From positions 1 to 64,000 of the forward strand of contig NZ_BAFM01000015.1 of the NCBI RefSeq assembly GCF_000334895.1: a stretch of DNA of 64,000 bases. The letters run 5' to 3'. The notes under the pieces are model-generated. The model did not search any database. It saw nothing but the letters and a program-made list of their open reading frames with translations, and had not been told where the DNA came from. Positions 53,117 through 60,814 of this stretch are shown here, piece after piece. Position numbers and translations under genes: made by a program. This DNA is from Halococcus agarilyticus (GTDB taxonomy: Archaea; Halobacteriota; Halobacteria; Halobacteriales; Halococcaceae). Within the stretch, counting starts at the first letter, position 1. Each line of letters begins with the position of its first letter.

Positions 53117-54304
53117 ATGAGTGACGAAGCGTTTCCCGACCCGGCTGTCGATGTCGAATCGATCGAGCCGAACGAACTGAAAGAGCGCATCGACGACAGC
53201 GAGGGCGTGTTCCTGCTCGACACGTGTTCGAGTGAGGCGTTCGAGGAGTGGCACATCGACGAACCGAACGTTACCGTCCGGAACGTGCCGTACTTCGAAT
53301 TCCTGCTCGGCGATGTCGACGAGGAGGTCTTTGATGCGATCCCTGACGACCGGGACGTGACGGTTCTCTGCGCGAAGGGTGATTCGAGCGAGTACGTCGC
53401 CGGTCTGCTGGCCGAACGCGGCTACGAGGTGCGTCATCTCGCACGCGGCATGAACGGCTGGGCGGAGCTCTACGAATCCCATGAACTCGCCATCGATGCC
53501 GACGCCACAATCGTCCAGTACCAGCGCGCCTCCAGCGGCTGCCTCTCGTATCTCGTCGTTAGCGGCGACGAGGCCGCGGTCGTCGATCCACTCCGACCGT
53601 TCGCCGACACCTATCACCAGGACGCGCGCACGCTGGGTGCGGAGATCACGGCCGCGCTCGACACCCACATCCACGCCGACCACATCAGTGGAGCCCGACG
53701 CGTCGCCGCAGGAACCGACGCGGAGGCGTTCCTTCCTGCATCCGCCGCCGAGCGTGGTGTCGACGACGACACTGCCTATTCGACGATCGAGGACGGCGAG
53801 ACGATCGCCGTCGGCGAGACCGATATCGAGGCGTTTCACACGCCCGGGCACACGTCGGGAATGACCGCCTACCGGGTCGGGAACGCCCTGTTCGCCGGCG
53901 ACGGTCTGTTCATCGAAAGCGTCGCTCGTCCCGATCTCGAAGCGGGAGCCGAAGGCACAGCCGACGCCGCAGAACAGCTCCACGAGACGTTGCACGAGCG
54001 TGTGCTGGAGCTTCCCGACGAGACCATCGTCGCTCCAGGCCACTTCAGCGGGAACGCCGAGGCCGACGACGGCACGTACACGGCTCGACTCGGCGACCTC
54101 GAATCCCGGATGGACGCACTCGGAATGGATCGTGCGGCGTTCGTCGATCTCGTCCAGTCGGATATGCCGCCACGACCGAGCAACTACGAGGCAATCGTCG
54201 CGACCAACCTCGGCGAACGCGAGCCGACCGACGAGGAGGCGTTCGCGCTCGAACTGGGCCCGAACAACTGTGCGGCGAGCCAGGACGTGCTGACGAGCGA
54301 CTGA
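53117..54304 (+). CDS. rhodanese-metallo-beta-lactamase fusion, persulfide-dioxygenase-like (2)
   Basis: The 395-residue paralogue has an N-terminal rhodanese domain (FLLDTCSSEAFEEWH, active-site VLCAKGDSSEYVA) and a C-terminal MBL domain with THIHADHISGARRVA, TPGHTSGMTAYR and FAGDGLF. An MBL ligand position after APGHF is visible. It ends GPNNCAASQDVLTSD, sharing the NNCAA motif with the 49.6 kb gene but with eight extra residues. The first domain has an additional Cys in place of the usual Arg (DTCSS). It heads the plus-strand operon. Confidence 0.86.
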   Translation: MSDEAFPDPAVDVESIEPNELKERIDDSEGVFLLDTCSSEAFEEWHIDEPNVTVRNVPYFEFLLGDVDEEVFDAIPDDRDVTVLCAKGDSSEYVAGLLAERGYEVRHLARGMNGWAELYESHELAIDADATIVQYQRASSGCLSYLVVSGDEAAVVDPLRPFADTYHQDARTLGAEITAALDTHIHADHISGARRVAAGTDAEAFLPASAAERGVDDDTAYSTIEDGETIAVGETDIEAFHTPGHTSGMTAYRVGNALFAGDGLFIESVARPDLEAGAEGTADAAEQLHETLHERVLELPDETIVAPGHFSGNAEADDGTYTARLGDLESRMDALGMDRAAFVDLVQSDMPPRPSNYEAIVATNLGEREPTDEEAFALELGPNNCAASQDVLTSD

Positions 54305-54307
54305 TCG

Positions 54308-54820
54308 ATGATCGAACAGTTCGACGTCCTGACGGTCATCGGACAGGCGTCGCTCGCGGGGCTGTTCCCCCGCGGGATCGGCCAGTACGCCATCGGCGGC
54401 GTCCTCATCGGGCTTGGGGTTTCGATCATCTACCTCGGAACAGCGATCACGCCGGGTGCGAGCACGTTCTTCGAGTCGACGCTGTCGTACGTCTCGACGA
54501 TCCCGCGATTCAACCGGGCGAAATATCTCGCCACACGTGACTGGCGGCTCGTTTTCACGCTGAGCATGGTCGCCGGCGCGGCCGTCTACGCCCTCCTCTT
54601 CGGACAGGGTGGCTGGACGACCGACGTCCAGCCGTGGCGACTGCTCGGCGGTGGCGTCCTCGTCGGTGTCGGGACGCGGATCGGGAAGGGCTGTACCTCC
54701 GGCCACGGGATCAACGGGCTGGCGTCGCTGTCGCGGACCTCGTTCGCGAACGTCGCGACGTTCATGGCAGTCGCGATTGGGGCCGCGCTCTCGATGCAGG
54801 CGATCGGGGTGACGCCATGA
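54308..54820 (+). CDS. YeeE/YedE family transporter, first half
   Basis: The 170-residue protein has about four membrane segments, including IGGVLIGLGVSIIYLG, and a conserved GKGCTSGHGINGL loop near residue 128, which in bacterial TsuA-type YeeE holds the cysteine that transiently binds thiosulfate. Bacterial YeeE is about twice this size. Start is 4 nt after the MBL gene's stop. The next gene provides the second half. Confidence 0.88.
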   Translation: MIEQFDVLTVIGQASLAGLFPRGIGQYAIGGVLIGLGVSIIYLGTAITPGASTFFESTLSYVSTIPRFNRAKYLATRDWRLVFTLSMVAGAAVYALLFGQGGWTTDVQPWRLLGGGVLVGVGTRIGKGCTSGHGINGLASLSRTSFANVATFMAVAIGAALSMQAIGVTP

Positions 54821-55284
54821 GCGCGAGCGATACCCGTCACCCGCTGTTCGTGCCGCTGATCGCCGTCGGCGGATCGCTGTTCGGGTTCGGCCTCGCCTAC
54901 AGCGGGATGGCGAGACCCGAGATCGTCCTCGATTTCCTCCAGTTGGAGGATCTCGGACTCCTCTTCGTGATGGGCGGAGCGGCGGCCGTCACTGGAACCG
55001 TCATCACGCTTGCGATGCGCCACCTCGACCGTGCACCGCTCACCGGCGATCCCTACGGCAAACGCGAGCGATCCTTCGACCGCAGCGTGCTCCTCGGCGG
55101 AGCGGTCTTCGGCGTCGGCTGGGGGATCTCGGGGCTCTGTCCCGGCTCGGCGTACGCCAGTCTCGGCATCGGGAACTACCCGATCCTACTCGGGATTGCC
55201 GGGATGTTCCTCGGTGCGTACGCTCAGGGCTACTGGCGCGCGTATCGACAGGAAACCGATAGAACGGTCACACCGAGCGACTGA
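54817..55284 (+). CDS. YeeE/YedE family transporter, second half
   Basis: The 155-residue protein has four membrane segments and the matching loop GWGISGLCPGSAYASLG, with its own conserved Cys. Its ATG overlaps the first half's stop (ATGA), so the two are translated together and probably form one transporter for thiosulfate or another sulfur compound. It lies directly upstream of a 29-codon ORF and DUF2270. Confidence 0.88.
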   Translation: MSASDTRHPLFVPLIAVGGSLFGFGLAYSGMARPEIVLDFLQLEDLGLLFVMGGAAAVTGTVITLAMRHLDRAPLTGDPYGKRERSFDRSVLLGGAVFGVGWGISGLCPGSAYASLGIGNYPILLGIAGMFLGAYAQGYWRAYRQETDRTVTPSD

Positions 55285-55306
55285 TCGTACCCGATTCGAC
55301 TCCCAG

Positions 55307-55396
55307 ATGATGCGAAACACCGAACACGAGCACGATATCGAATACGAGCACGACACCGACCGCGAACAGCTATCGTGGATAGAGGAGGACTCGTGA
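55307..55396 (+). CDS. 29-codon ORF before DUF2270, possible leader peptide
   Basis: MMRNTEHEHDIEYEHDTDRE begins an ORF that ends overlapping the DUF2270 GTG by 4 bases (GTGA). The repeated EHEHD and EYEHD segments supply three histidines and several acids, which could bind metal. The gaggagg Shine-Dalgarno sequence for the next gene is inside it. Coupling is likely; whether the peptide itself matters is not known. Confidence 0.4.
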   Translation: MMRNTEHEHDIEYEHDTDREQLSWIEEDS

Positions 55397-56103
55397 GCGA
55401 CGACACACCCTTCGATCCAACCGGAGAGGTCGAGCGCCACATCGGTCGCGGGATGTTCGAGGAGGGGATGGGTCCCGGCTCGTCGATGGCCCATCTCTAC
55501 CGCGGCGAGGTCCACCGGATGAAGTTCTGGCGCGAGCGCCTCGATCGAACGACCAACTGGGCCATCACGATCATGGCAGCGATCCTGACGTGGGCGTTCA
55601 CGGGCAACAATCCCCACTACATCGTGCTGATCGGGCTGGCGATGATCACGGTCTTCCTCGTGATCGAGGCCCGTCGATACCGTGGCTACGACCTCTGGCG
55701 GTCGCGCGTGCGACTGATGCAGGAGAACGTCTTCGCGAACGCGCTCGATGCGTCCAAAGATATCAGTGACCCCCACTGGCGACGCGAGCTGAGCGAGGAC
55801 TACCGCCAGCCGAAGATCAAGATCAGCTTCGAGGAGGCGCTCGCCCATCGCCTGCGCCGCGTATATCTGCCACTCATGGCCGTGCTCCTCGTCGCCTGGT
55901 TTATCCGGATCACTGCCTTCATGCAGGCAACCGGGTGGCCGGCGAGTGCCGCGATCGGTGCCATTCCCGGGGTCGTCGTAACCGGACTCGTCGCCGCGTT
56001 CTTCGTCGCTGCAACCGTAGTCGCCTGCCGACCGCGGACGTGGAAGGCGAACGGGGAGCTCCGACTGACCGACGTCGATGTCTGGGGCGACACCGAACAG
56101 TGA
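55393..56103 (+). CDS. DUF2270 membrane protein
   Basis: The 236-residue protein has an acidic N-terminus, the segment AHLYRGEVHRMKFWRERLDR, two membrane segments near residues 55-90 and two near 165-215. This is DUF2270, a haloarchaeal membrane family of unknown function. GTG 55393 is preferred because a gaggagg Shine-Dalgarno motif lies 4-5 bp upstream; ATG 55375 is an alternative adding six residues. Confidence 0.8.
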   Translation: MSDDTPFDPTGEVERHIGRGMFEEGMGPGSSMAHLYRGEVHRMKFWRERLDRTTNWAITIMAAILTWAFTGNNPHYIVLIGLAMITVFLVIEARRYRGYDLWRSRVRLMQENVFANALDASKDISDPHWRRELSEDYRQPKIKISFEEALAHRLRRVYLPLMAVLLVAWFIRITAFMQATGWPASAAIGAIPGVVVTGLVAAFFVAATVVACRPRTWKANGELRLTDVDVWGDTEQ

Positions 56104-56204
56104 GCCGCTCCCTCGACGACAGGAGCTCGACCGTGATGGTCGTGTACAGTCGTGCGGAGCATGCACAACGTCTTTATTCGCGCCAGCCCTACGGGGCGTA
56201 ACCA

Positions 56205-56609
56205 ATGCCCGACTCGATGGCGGAGTATCTTCGTGCGGACATGGAGTGTGAGGGGCTCCTCGAATGTTTCCACGGTCTGACCGATCTCGACCGGGACTGC
56301 TTCGAAGTCGTCGTCAGTCATGACAACGCCCTGACTGTCGATGAGATCGCCGAGGAAGTCGACCGGGAACGCTCGACGGTGTATCGCTCGCTCCAGCGAC
56401 TGCTCCAGGCGGGGTTCGTCCAGAAGGAGCAGGTCAACTACGAACAGGGTGGCTACTATCACGTCTTCCGGCCGACCGATCCCGATGTCGTCGCTGACGA
56501 GATGCAACGCATGTTGAACGACTGGTACGCGAAGATGGGGCAGCTCATCGGGGAGTTCCGGACGAAGTACGAGCCGTCCGATCAGCCCACGGCGGCCGTC
56601 GAGGGGTGA
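56205..56609 (+). CDS. helix-turn-helix regulator with three N-terminal cysteines
   Basis: The 134-residue protein has a winged-helix core: ALTVDEIAEEVDRERSTVYR then LQRLLQAGFVQKEQV. The N-terminal 32 residues contain C15, C21 and C32, which could form a redox- or persulfide-sensitive site. It ends the plus-strand sulfur gene set, 101 bp after DUF2270, with its own TATA-like ctttattcgc about 30 bp before the ATG. Likely the local regulator, by position. Confidence 0.78.
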   Translation: MPDSMAEYLRADMECEGLLECFHGLTDLDRDCFEVVVSHDNALTVDEIAEEVDRERSTVYRSLQRLLQAGFVQKEQVNYEQGGYYHVFRPTDPDVVADEMQRMLNDWYAKMGQLIGEFRTKYEPSDQPTAAVEG

Positions 56610-56759
56610 ATCGATCGGTTCGTGTCCGGTGACGGATGCGGACGATCCGTTGCAGATCGACTGCCCAGCGGCTGTTGGATTCGTTCCGAAGAGTAGTCGT
56701 ACCGTTCCGAGTCGACCCGGTACCTGCGGACTTTTATCACCCGCCATCCAACGCCGGCC

Positions 56760-57491
56760 ATGCGCGTTGGCCTGGTCTCGGTCGGCGACGAACTCCTCGC
56801 GGGCGACACCGTGAACACCAACGCCGCGTGGCTCGGCAGCCGACTCACCGAGCGCGGCGCGACCGTCGAGCGGTGCGTCGTGGTGCCCGATCGGATCGAG
56901 ACGATCGCCGAGGTCGTCACCGAGCTCCACGACCGCCACGACGCCGTGCTCGTCACGGGCGGGCTCGGGCCGACCCACGACGACCTCACGATGGATGCCG
57001 TCGCGCGCGCGTTCGATCGCGATCTCGAAGCAAGCGACGAGGCGATCGAGTGGCTCGCCGAGCACGGCGGCTACGAGCGCGCGGATCTCGCCGCGGGCAC
57101 CGCAGACCTCCCGGCTGGCGCACGAGTGCTCCACAACGAGGCCGGGGTCGCGCCGGGCTGCGTGGTCGAGTCGGTGTACGTGTTTCCCGGCGTCCCAGCG
57201 GAGATGCACGCGATGTTCGAGACGGTCGCGGGGGAGTTCTCGGGCACAACCACCCACGTCGAGTGGGTCCACGCCGCCGAACCCGAGAGCGCGCTGCTCG
57301 ATCGGATCGCCGCCGTCAGGGAGCGCTTCGACGTTACAGTGGGAAGCTATCCGGGCGAGCACGTCCGGCTCAAGCTCCAGAGCGACGATGCCGACGAGGC
57401 GTCGGCGGCGGCCGCGTGGCTCACGGAACGCGTCGACGTGGCGGAGCCAGCGGATAGAGATGGCGGAGCCGACGACGTCTCCGGAGAGTGA
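56760..57491 (+). CDS. CinA N-terminal-type molybdopterin-binding protein
   Basis: The 243-residue protein has GLVSVGDELLAGDTVNTNAA, LVTGGLGPTHDDLTMDAVA and AGVAPGCVV, the MoCF/CinA N-terminal domain. The C-terminal nicotinamide-mononucleotide deamidase domain of full CinA is missing, as usual in archaea. Role is likely nucleotide pyrophosphatase-like but unproven. TATA-like tttttatca is about 28 bp before the ATG. Confidence 0.88.
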   Translation: MRVGLVSVGDELLAGDTVNTNAAWLGSRLTERGATVERCVVVPDRIETIAEVVTELHDRHDAVLVTGGLGPTHDDLTMDAVARAFDRDLEASDEAIEWLAEHGGYERADLAAGTADLPAGARVLHNEAGVAPGCVVESVYVFPGVPAEMHAMFETVAGEFSGTTTHVEWVHAAEPESALLDRIAAVRERFDVTVGSYPGEHVRLKLQSDDADEASAAAAWLTERVDVAEPADRDGGADDVSGE

Positions 57492-57500
57492 TCGATCGAT

Positions 57501-57626
57501 TCAGCGATAGAGATACGCCCACCACGCGACGACGAGGACGATTCCCGCGATCGTGACCGCGTAGCCGGCTCCGTTGATGATACCCGTCTGTACGTTCTCC
57601 TGAAGGAGGACGCCGATCGCGTTCAT
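57501..57626 (-). CDS. 41-residue membrane protein
   Basis: Translation from ATG 57626 gives MNAIGVLLQENVQTGIINGA followed by a hydrophobic segment of about 18 residues and the end AWWAYLYR. The ORF is convergent with the CinA-like gene, 9 bp from its stop, and is too short for most gene finders. It looks like a real single-pass membrane protein because of its clean hydrophobic helix and conserved-looking Trp/Tyr tail, but the function is unknown. Confidence 0.6.
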   Translation of the reverse strand: MNAIGVLLQENVQTGIINGAGYAVTIAGIVLVVAWWAYLYR

Positions 57627-57739
57627 GCCGGACGCTTGCACGCCCGGGATTTAAGCGTTCCATCCGAGCGGGGAGCCCGATTCGAGCCCCATACTACCCG
57701 GGCCGGACGCCTTTTGCCGCCGCCGGCGGTAGCGACGGC

Positions 57740-58909
57740 ATGCGACGAGTCGGCTTCGTGGTGAACCCCATCGCCGGGATGGGGGGCCGCGTCGGACTGA
57801 AGGGAACCGACGGCAAGGTCGAGGAGGCACGGGATCGGGGTGCGGAACCGCGCGCGCCAGGCCGCGCCCGCGACGCGCTCGCATCGCTCGCGACCCACGC
57901 GGCAGACGCGGGCGAGACGATCGAACTCCTCGCTGCCGGCGGCGAGATGGGCGCGTCGATCGTCCGCGACGCCGGCCTCGATTTCGAGTGCGAGGTCGTG
58001 ACCGATCCTCCCACGGAGACGAGCGCCGCCGACACCCGCGAGGCCGTCCGCCGGTTCGTCGAGCACGTTCCGCCGGCGGCGGAACGGAACGGTCGAGCGG
58101 CGGAGCCGCGAGACGAAGGGGTCGACCTCGTCCTGTTCGTCGGCGGCGACGGCACCGCGGTCGACGTCGCCGAGACGCTCGAAGATCGGGAGAGTGACAT
58201 CCCGATTCTGGGGGTGCCGGCCGGCGTCAAGATCTACTCCTCAGTCTTTGCGGTCTCGCCCCGCGCGGCCGGCCGGATCGCGGCGACGTTCGACGACACC
58301 GAGTCCCGCGAAGTGAACGACATCGACGAGGACGCCTACCGCGAGGGCGAGGTCCACACCGAGCTTCGGGCGATCGCCCAAGTTCCGATCGCCGAGGAGG
58401 TCCAATCGAGCAAACAGCTCGGCGGCGGTACCGTCGAAACGCTCGCGGCGGGGGTCGCGAGCGATGTAGAGCCGGGGACGACGTACGTCCTCGGCCCCGG
58501 CAGCACCGTCGGCGCGATCGAGCGCGAACTCGGGTTCGAGGGAACGCCGCTCGGTGTCGACGTCTGGCGTGCGGACCCGGCGGGGCCGGAGGCAGGCGAG
58601 TGGCCGACCGGCGAGGTGCTCGCCCGCGACGCGAGCGCCGACGAGATCCTCGACGTGCTCGGCGAGCGCGCAGTGATAGTCGTCTCGCCGATCGGCGGCC
58701 AGGGGTTCGTCTTCGGCCGGGGCAACCAGCAGCTCTCGCCGGACGTGCTCCGCCGCTCCGAAATCGAGATCGTGGCCTCGCGGCGCAAGCTCGACGACAT
58801 CGGCGTGCTGCGGGTCGACACCGGGGACCGGGACCTCGACGACGAACTCCGGGGCTGGCGGAAGGTCAGGATCGGGCGGGTCGAGCGCCGGCTGCTGAAG
58901 GTGGTGTAG
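57740..58909 (+). CDS. ATP-NAD kinase family protein
   Basis: The 389-residue protein starts RRVGFVVNPIAGMGGRVGLKG, has VLFVGGDGTAVDVAETL (GGDGT motif) near residue 131, GVPAGVKIYSSVFAVSPRAA and GGTVETLAAGV. This family (sometimes PpnK/NadK-like with an extended C-terminus) phosphorylates NAD or a related substrate; the exact substrate is not settled in archaea. A Ser/Glu-rich insertion appears near residue 120. Confidence 0.85.
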   Translation: MRRVGFVVNPIAGMGGRVGLKGTDGKVEEARDRGAEPRAPGRARDALASLATHAADAGETIELLAAGGEMGASIVRDAGLDFECEVVTDPPTETSAADTREAVRRFVEHVPPAAERNGRAAEPRDEGVDLVLFVGGDGTAVDVAETLEDRESDIPILGVPAGVKIYSSVFAVSPRAAGRIAATFDDTESREVNDIDEDAYREGEVHTELRAIAQVPIAEEVQSSKQLGGGTVETLAAGVASDVEPGTTYVLGPGSTVGAIERELGFEGTPLGVDVWRADPAGPEAGEWPTGEVLARDASADEILDVLGERAVIVVSPIGGQGFVFGRGNQQLSPDVLRRSEIEIVASRRKLDDIGVLRVDTGDRDLDDELRGWRKVRIGRVERRLLKVV

Positions 58910-58995
58910 CGTTCGGCGGATGAACTAGTAGGCTGCCGGCTTCCTTTAGTGGCATAGGGAGAAGATTAAGGTGTGTGGGCGCGTCGACTCCCGAC

Positions 58996-60030
58996 ATGGT
59001 TGAGACGCGGAAGGTCCAGCGGTTGGGCCCCTCGACGCTGGCGATGACGCTGCCCGCGGAGTGGGCGTCGGCACACGACGTCGAGAAGGGCGACGAGGTG
59101 TCCCTCCGGACGAGCGGCAAGGGAACCCTCACGGTGATGTCCGAGTCGGCACAGACCGAGGAGTCGAAGGCGACGATCCACGCAGAGAACCTCGACGCGG
59201 CCGCGGTCGAACGCGCGATCGTCGCCCAGTACGTCCTCGGTCGGCGAGTGATCCACGTCGAGGTCGCGGAGGGCACGCTCGACTCCGAACACATCAACGC
59301 GGTCTACAACGCCGAAACCCAGCTGATGGGCCTCGGCGTGATCGAGGAGACCCCCGAACGCATCGCGATCCGGTGCTCGGTCGATCCCGAGGACTTCACG
59401 CTCGACAACCTCCTCGAGCGGCTCGAATCGACGGGATCGACGATGCGCGAGGAGGCCGTGAAGGCGCTCGCGCTCGGCAACCCCGACTTCGCCCAGCGCG
59501 CGCTGAATCGCGAGCGCCAGGCCAACAAGATCTTCGTCCTCCTCCTCCGGCTGATCTTCACCGCCTACCAGAACCCCAATCTCGCGCGGGCGGTGGGGCT
59601 CGACGATGGCTTCCCGCTCGTGGGCTATCGCGCGATCGCGAAGAACCTCGAACTCACCGCGGACAACGCCGAGGACATCGCGGACATCGCGATGGAGGCC
59701 CCGGGTCACAAGCTCGACGTCGACGACGCGACGGTGCGGCGCATCCGGGAGTTCACCGATCAGGTCGACGAGATCTCCGCGCTCGCGGTCCAGGCGGCAG
59801 TCGAACGCGACTTCGAGTGCACGATCGAGGTCCGGCGGCTGTTCGCCGAGATCAACGACCGCGAGAGCGAGATCCTCGACGACCTGCCCGAGATGGACAA
59901 CGAGAGCCTGCTCCGGGTGCGCGAAGTGCTCGTCAGCCTCGCCAAGACCGCGGAGTACGCCGTCCGGAACGCCGAGATCGCGACCAACCTCGCGCTCAAC
60001 GAGGAATCGGAACACACCACGATCCTGTAG
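58996..60030 (+). CDS. AbrB-PhoU regulatory protein
   Basis: The 344-residue protein has an N-terminal SpoVT/AbrB DNA-binding domain (VETRKVQRLGPSTLAMTLP, WASAHDVEKGDEV) and two PhoU helical-bundle repeats (from about residue 115 and 230). In haloarchaea such fusions regulate phosphate uptake. ATG 58996 opens the AbrB domain; 58975 would add seven residues. No pst genes are adjacent. Confidence 0.9.
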   Translation: MVETRKVQRLGPSTLAMTLPAEWASAHDVEKGDEVSLRTSGKGTLTVMSESAQTEESKATIHAENLDAAAVERAIVAQYVLGRRVIHVEVAEGTLDSEHINAVYNAETQLMGLGVIEETPERIAIRCSVDPEDFTLDNLLERLESTGSTMREEAVKALALGNPDFAQRALNRERQANKIFVLLLRLIFTAYQNPNLARAVGLDDGFPLVGYRAIAKNLELTADNAEDIADIAMEAPGHKLDVDDATVRRIREFTDQVDEISALAVQAAVERDFECTIEVRRLFAEINDRESEILDDLPEMDNESLLRVREVLVSLAKTAEYAVRNAEIATNLALNEESEHTTIL

Positions 60031-60072
60031 TTCGGTCGTTCGGGCTCGCCTCCGCCGACCGGAACCCGCGTG

Positions 60073-60705
60073 TCAGCCGCCCGCTGTCGTCGTCCCCGCC
60101 GACGCCTGACGAGCGGCGACGATCCGCCCGTTCGGGTCCTCGACGAGCACCGTGTCGCCGCTGCTGTCGATCACCGGCGAGAAGAAGCCGGCGTAGCGCT
60201 CCGTTCCGGCGTCGTCACCCCGGCCGGTGTGGAGCGTGAGCGTGTCGCCCGGTTCGAGCACGTACCGGGAGAACGTGTAGCGCTGGCCGTCGTCGAAGTC
60301 CACGGCGTACCCGTCGAGATCGAGCGGGCGACCGCCCACGTTGCGGAGGACGACGATCTCGCGCTCGGCGTCAAGGCGGACGATCGTCAGCGTCGCCGGT
60401 TCGGGCGTCGGCGTCGGTGTGGGAAGCGGCGTCGCGGTTGCCGTCGGAGTGGGCGTTGCGGTCGCTGTGGGCGTCGGTGTCGCTGTCGCCGTGGTGGTCG
60501 ATGTTGCAGTTGGGGTCGGGGCTTCGGTCGCGGTCGCCGTCGGCGTCGGCTCAGTCGGCTGTGACGTCTCGACGAGTGAGACGGTGGCGCGATCCTGCGA
60601 GTCCGTCGTCGGCGGTGTCGCCTCGCCGACCGGCGACGCCAGCTGCGAACAGCCCGCGAGCACGCCACACACGAGGACCACGACGATCGCGAGCCGCCGT
60701 TGCAT
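60073..60705 (-). CDS. lamin-tail-domain lipoprotein
   Basis: The 210-residue protein has a lipoprotein signal (MQRRLAIVVVLVCGVLAGC, lipobox LAGC), a Thr/Pro/Ala-rich linker built from TPTPTATA-like repeats (residues 50-100), and a lamin-tail (LTD) domain with EIVVLRNVGGRPLDLDGYAV and DGQRYTF. LTD domains occur in surface-bound proteins. It should be lipid-anchored outside the cell. Confidence 0.85.
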   Translation of the reverse strand: MQRRLAIVVVLVCGVLAGCSQLASPVGEATPPTTDSQDRATVSLVETSQPTEPTPTATATEAPTPTATSTTTATATPTPTATATPTPTATATPLPTPTPTPEPATLTIVRLDAEREIVVLRNVGGRPLDLDGYAVDFDDGQRYTFSRYVLEPGDTLTLHTGRGDDAGTERYAGFFSPVIDSSGDTVLVEDPNGRIVAARQASAGTTTAGG

Positions 60706-60814
60706 GGTCGCCCCTCACGACCGAGGACACAATTACCTTTGCCGCCCCGTGGCTCCGGAGCGGTTCGGCGTGTCGGCACGAGTCCCTCCGCTCGTGGAGC
60801 CGATCGACCGTCGA

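Noticed and set aside
54308-55284. YeeE/YedE gene considered as frameshifted into two parts
   Set aside because: Each half has its own ATG and full helix set, and they overlap as ATGA, a normal coupling arrangement; split forms are credible.
60390-60545. Periodic gtcgg/gccg pattern that might suggest a repeat array
   Set aside because: It is the Thr/Pro/Ala linker of the lamin-tail lipoprotein, in frame and coding, not CRISPR or a separate repeat element.
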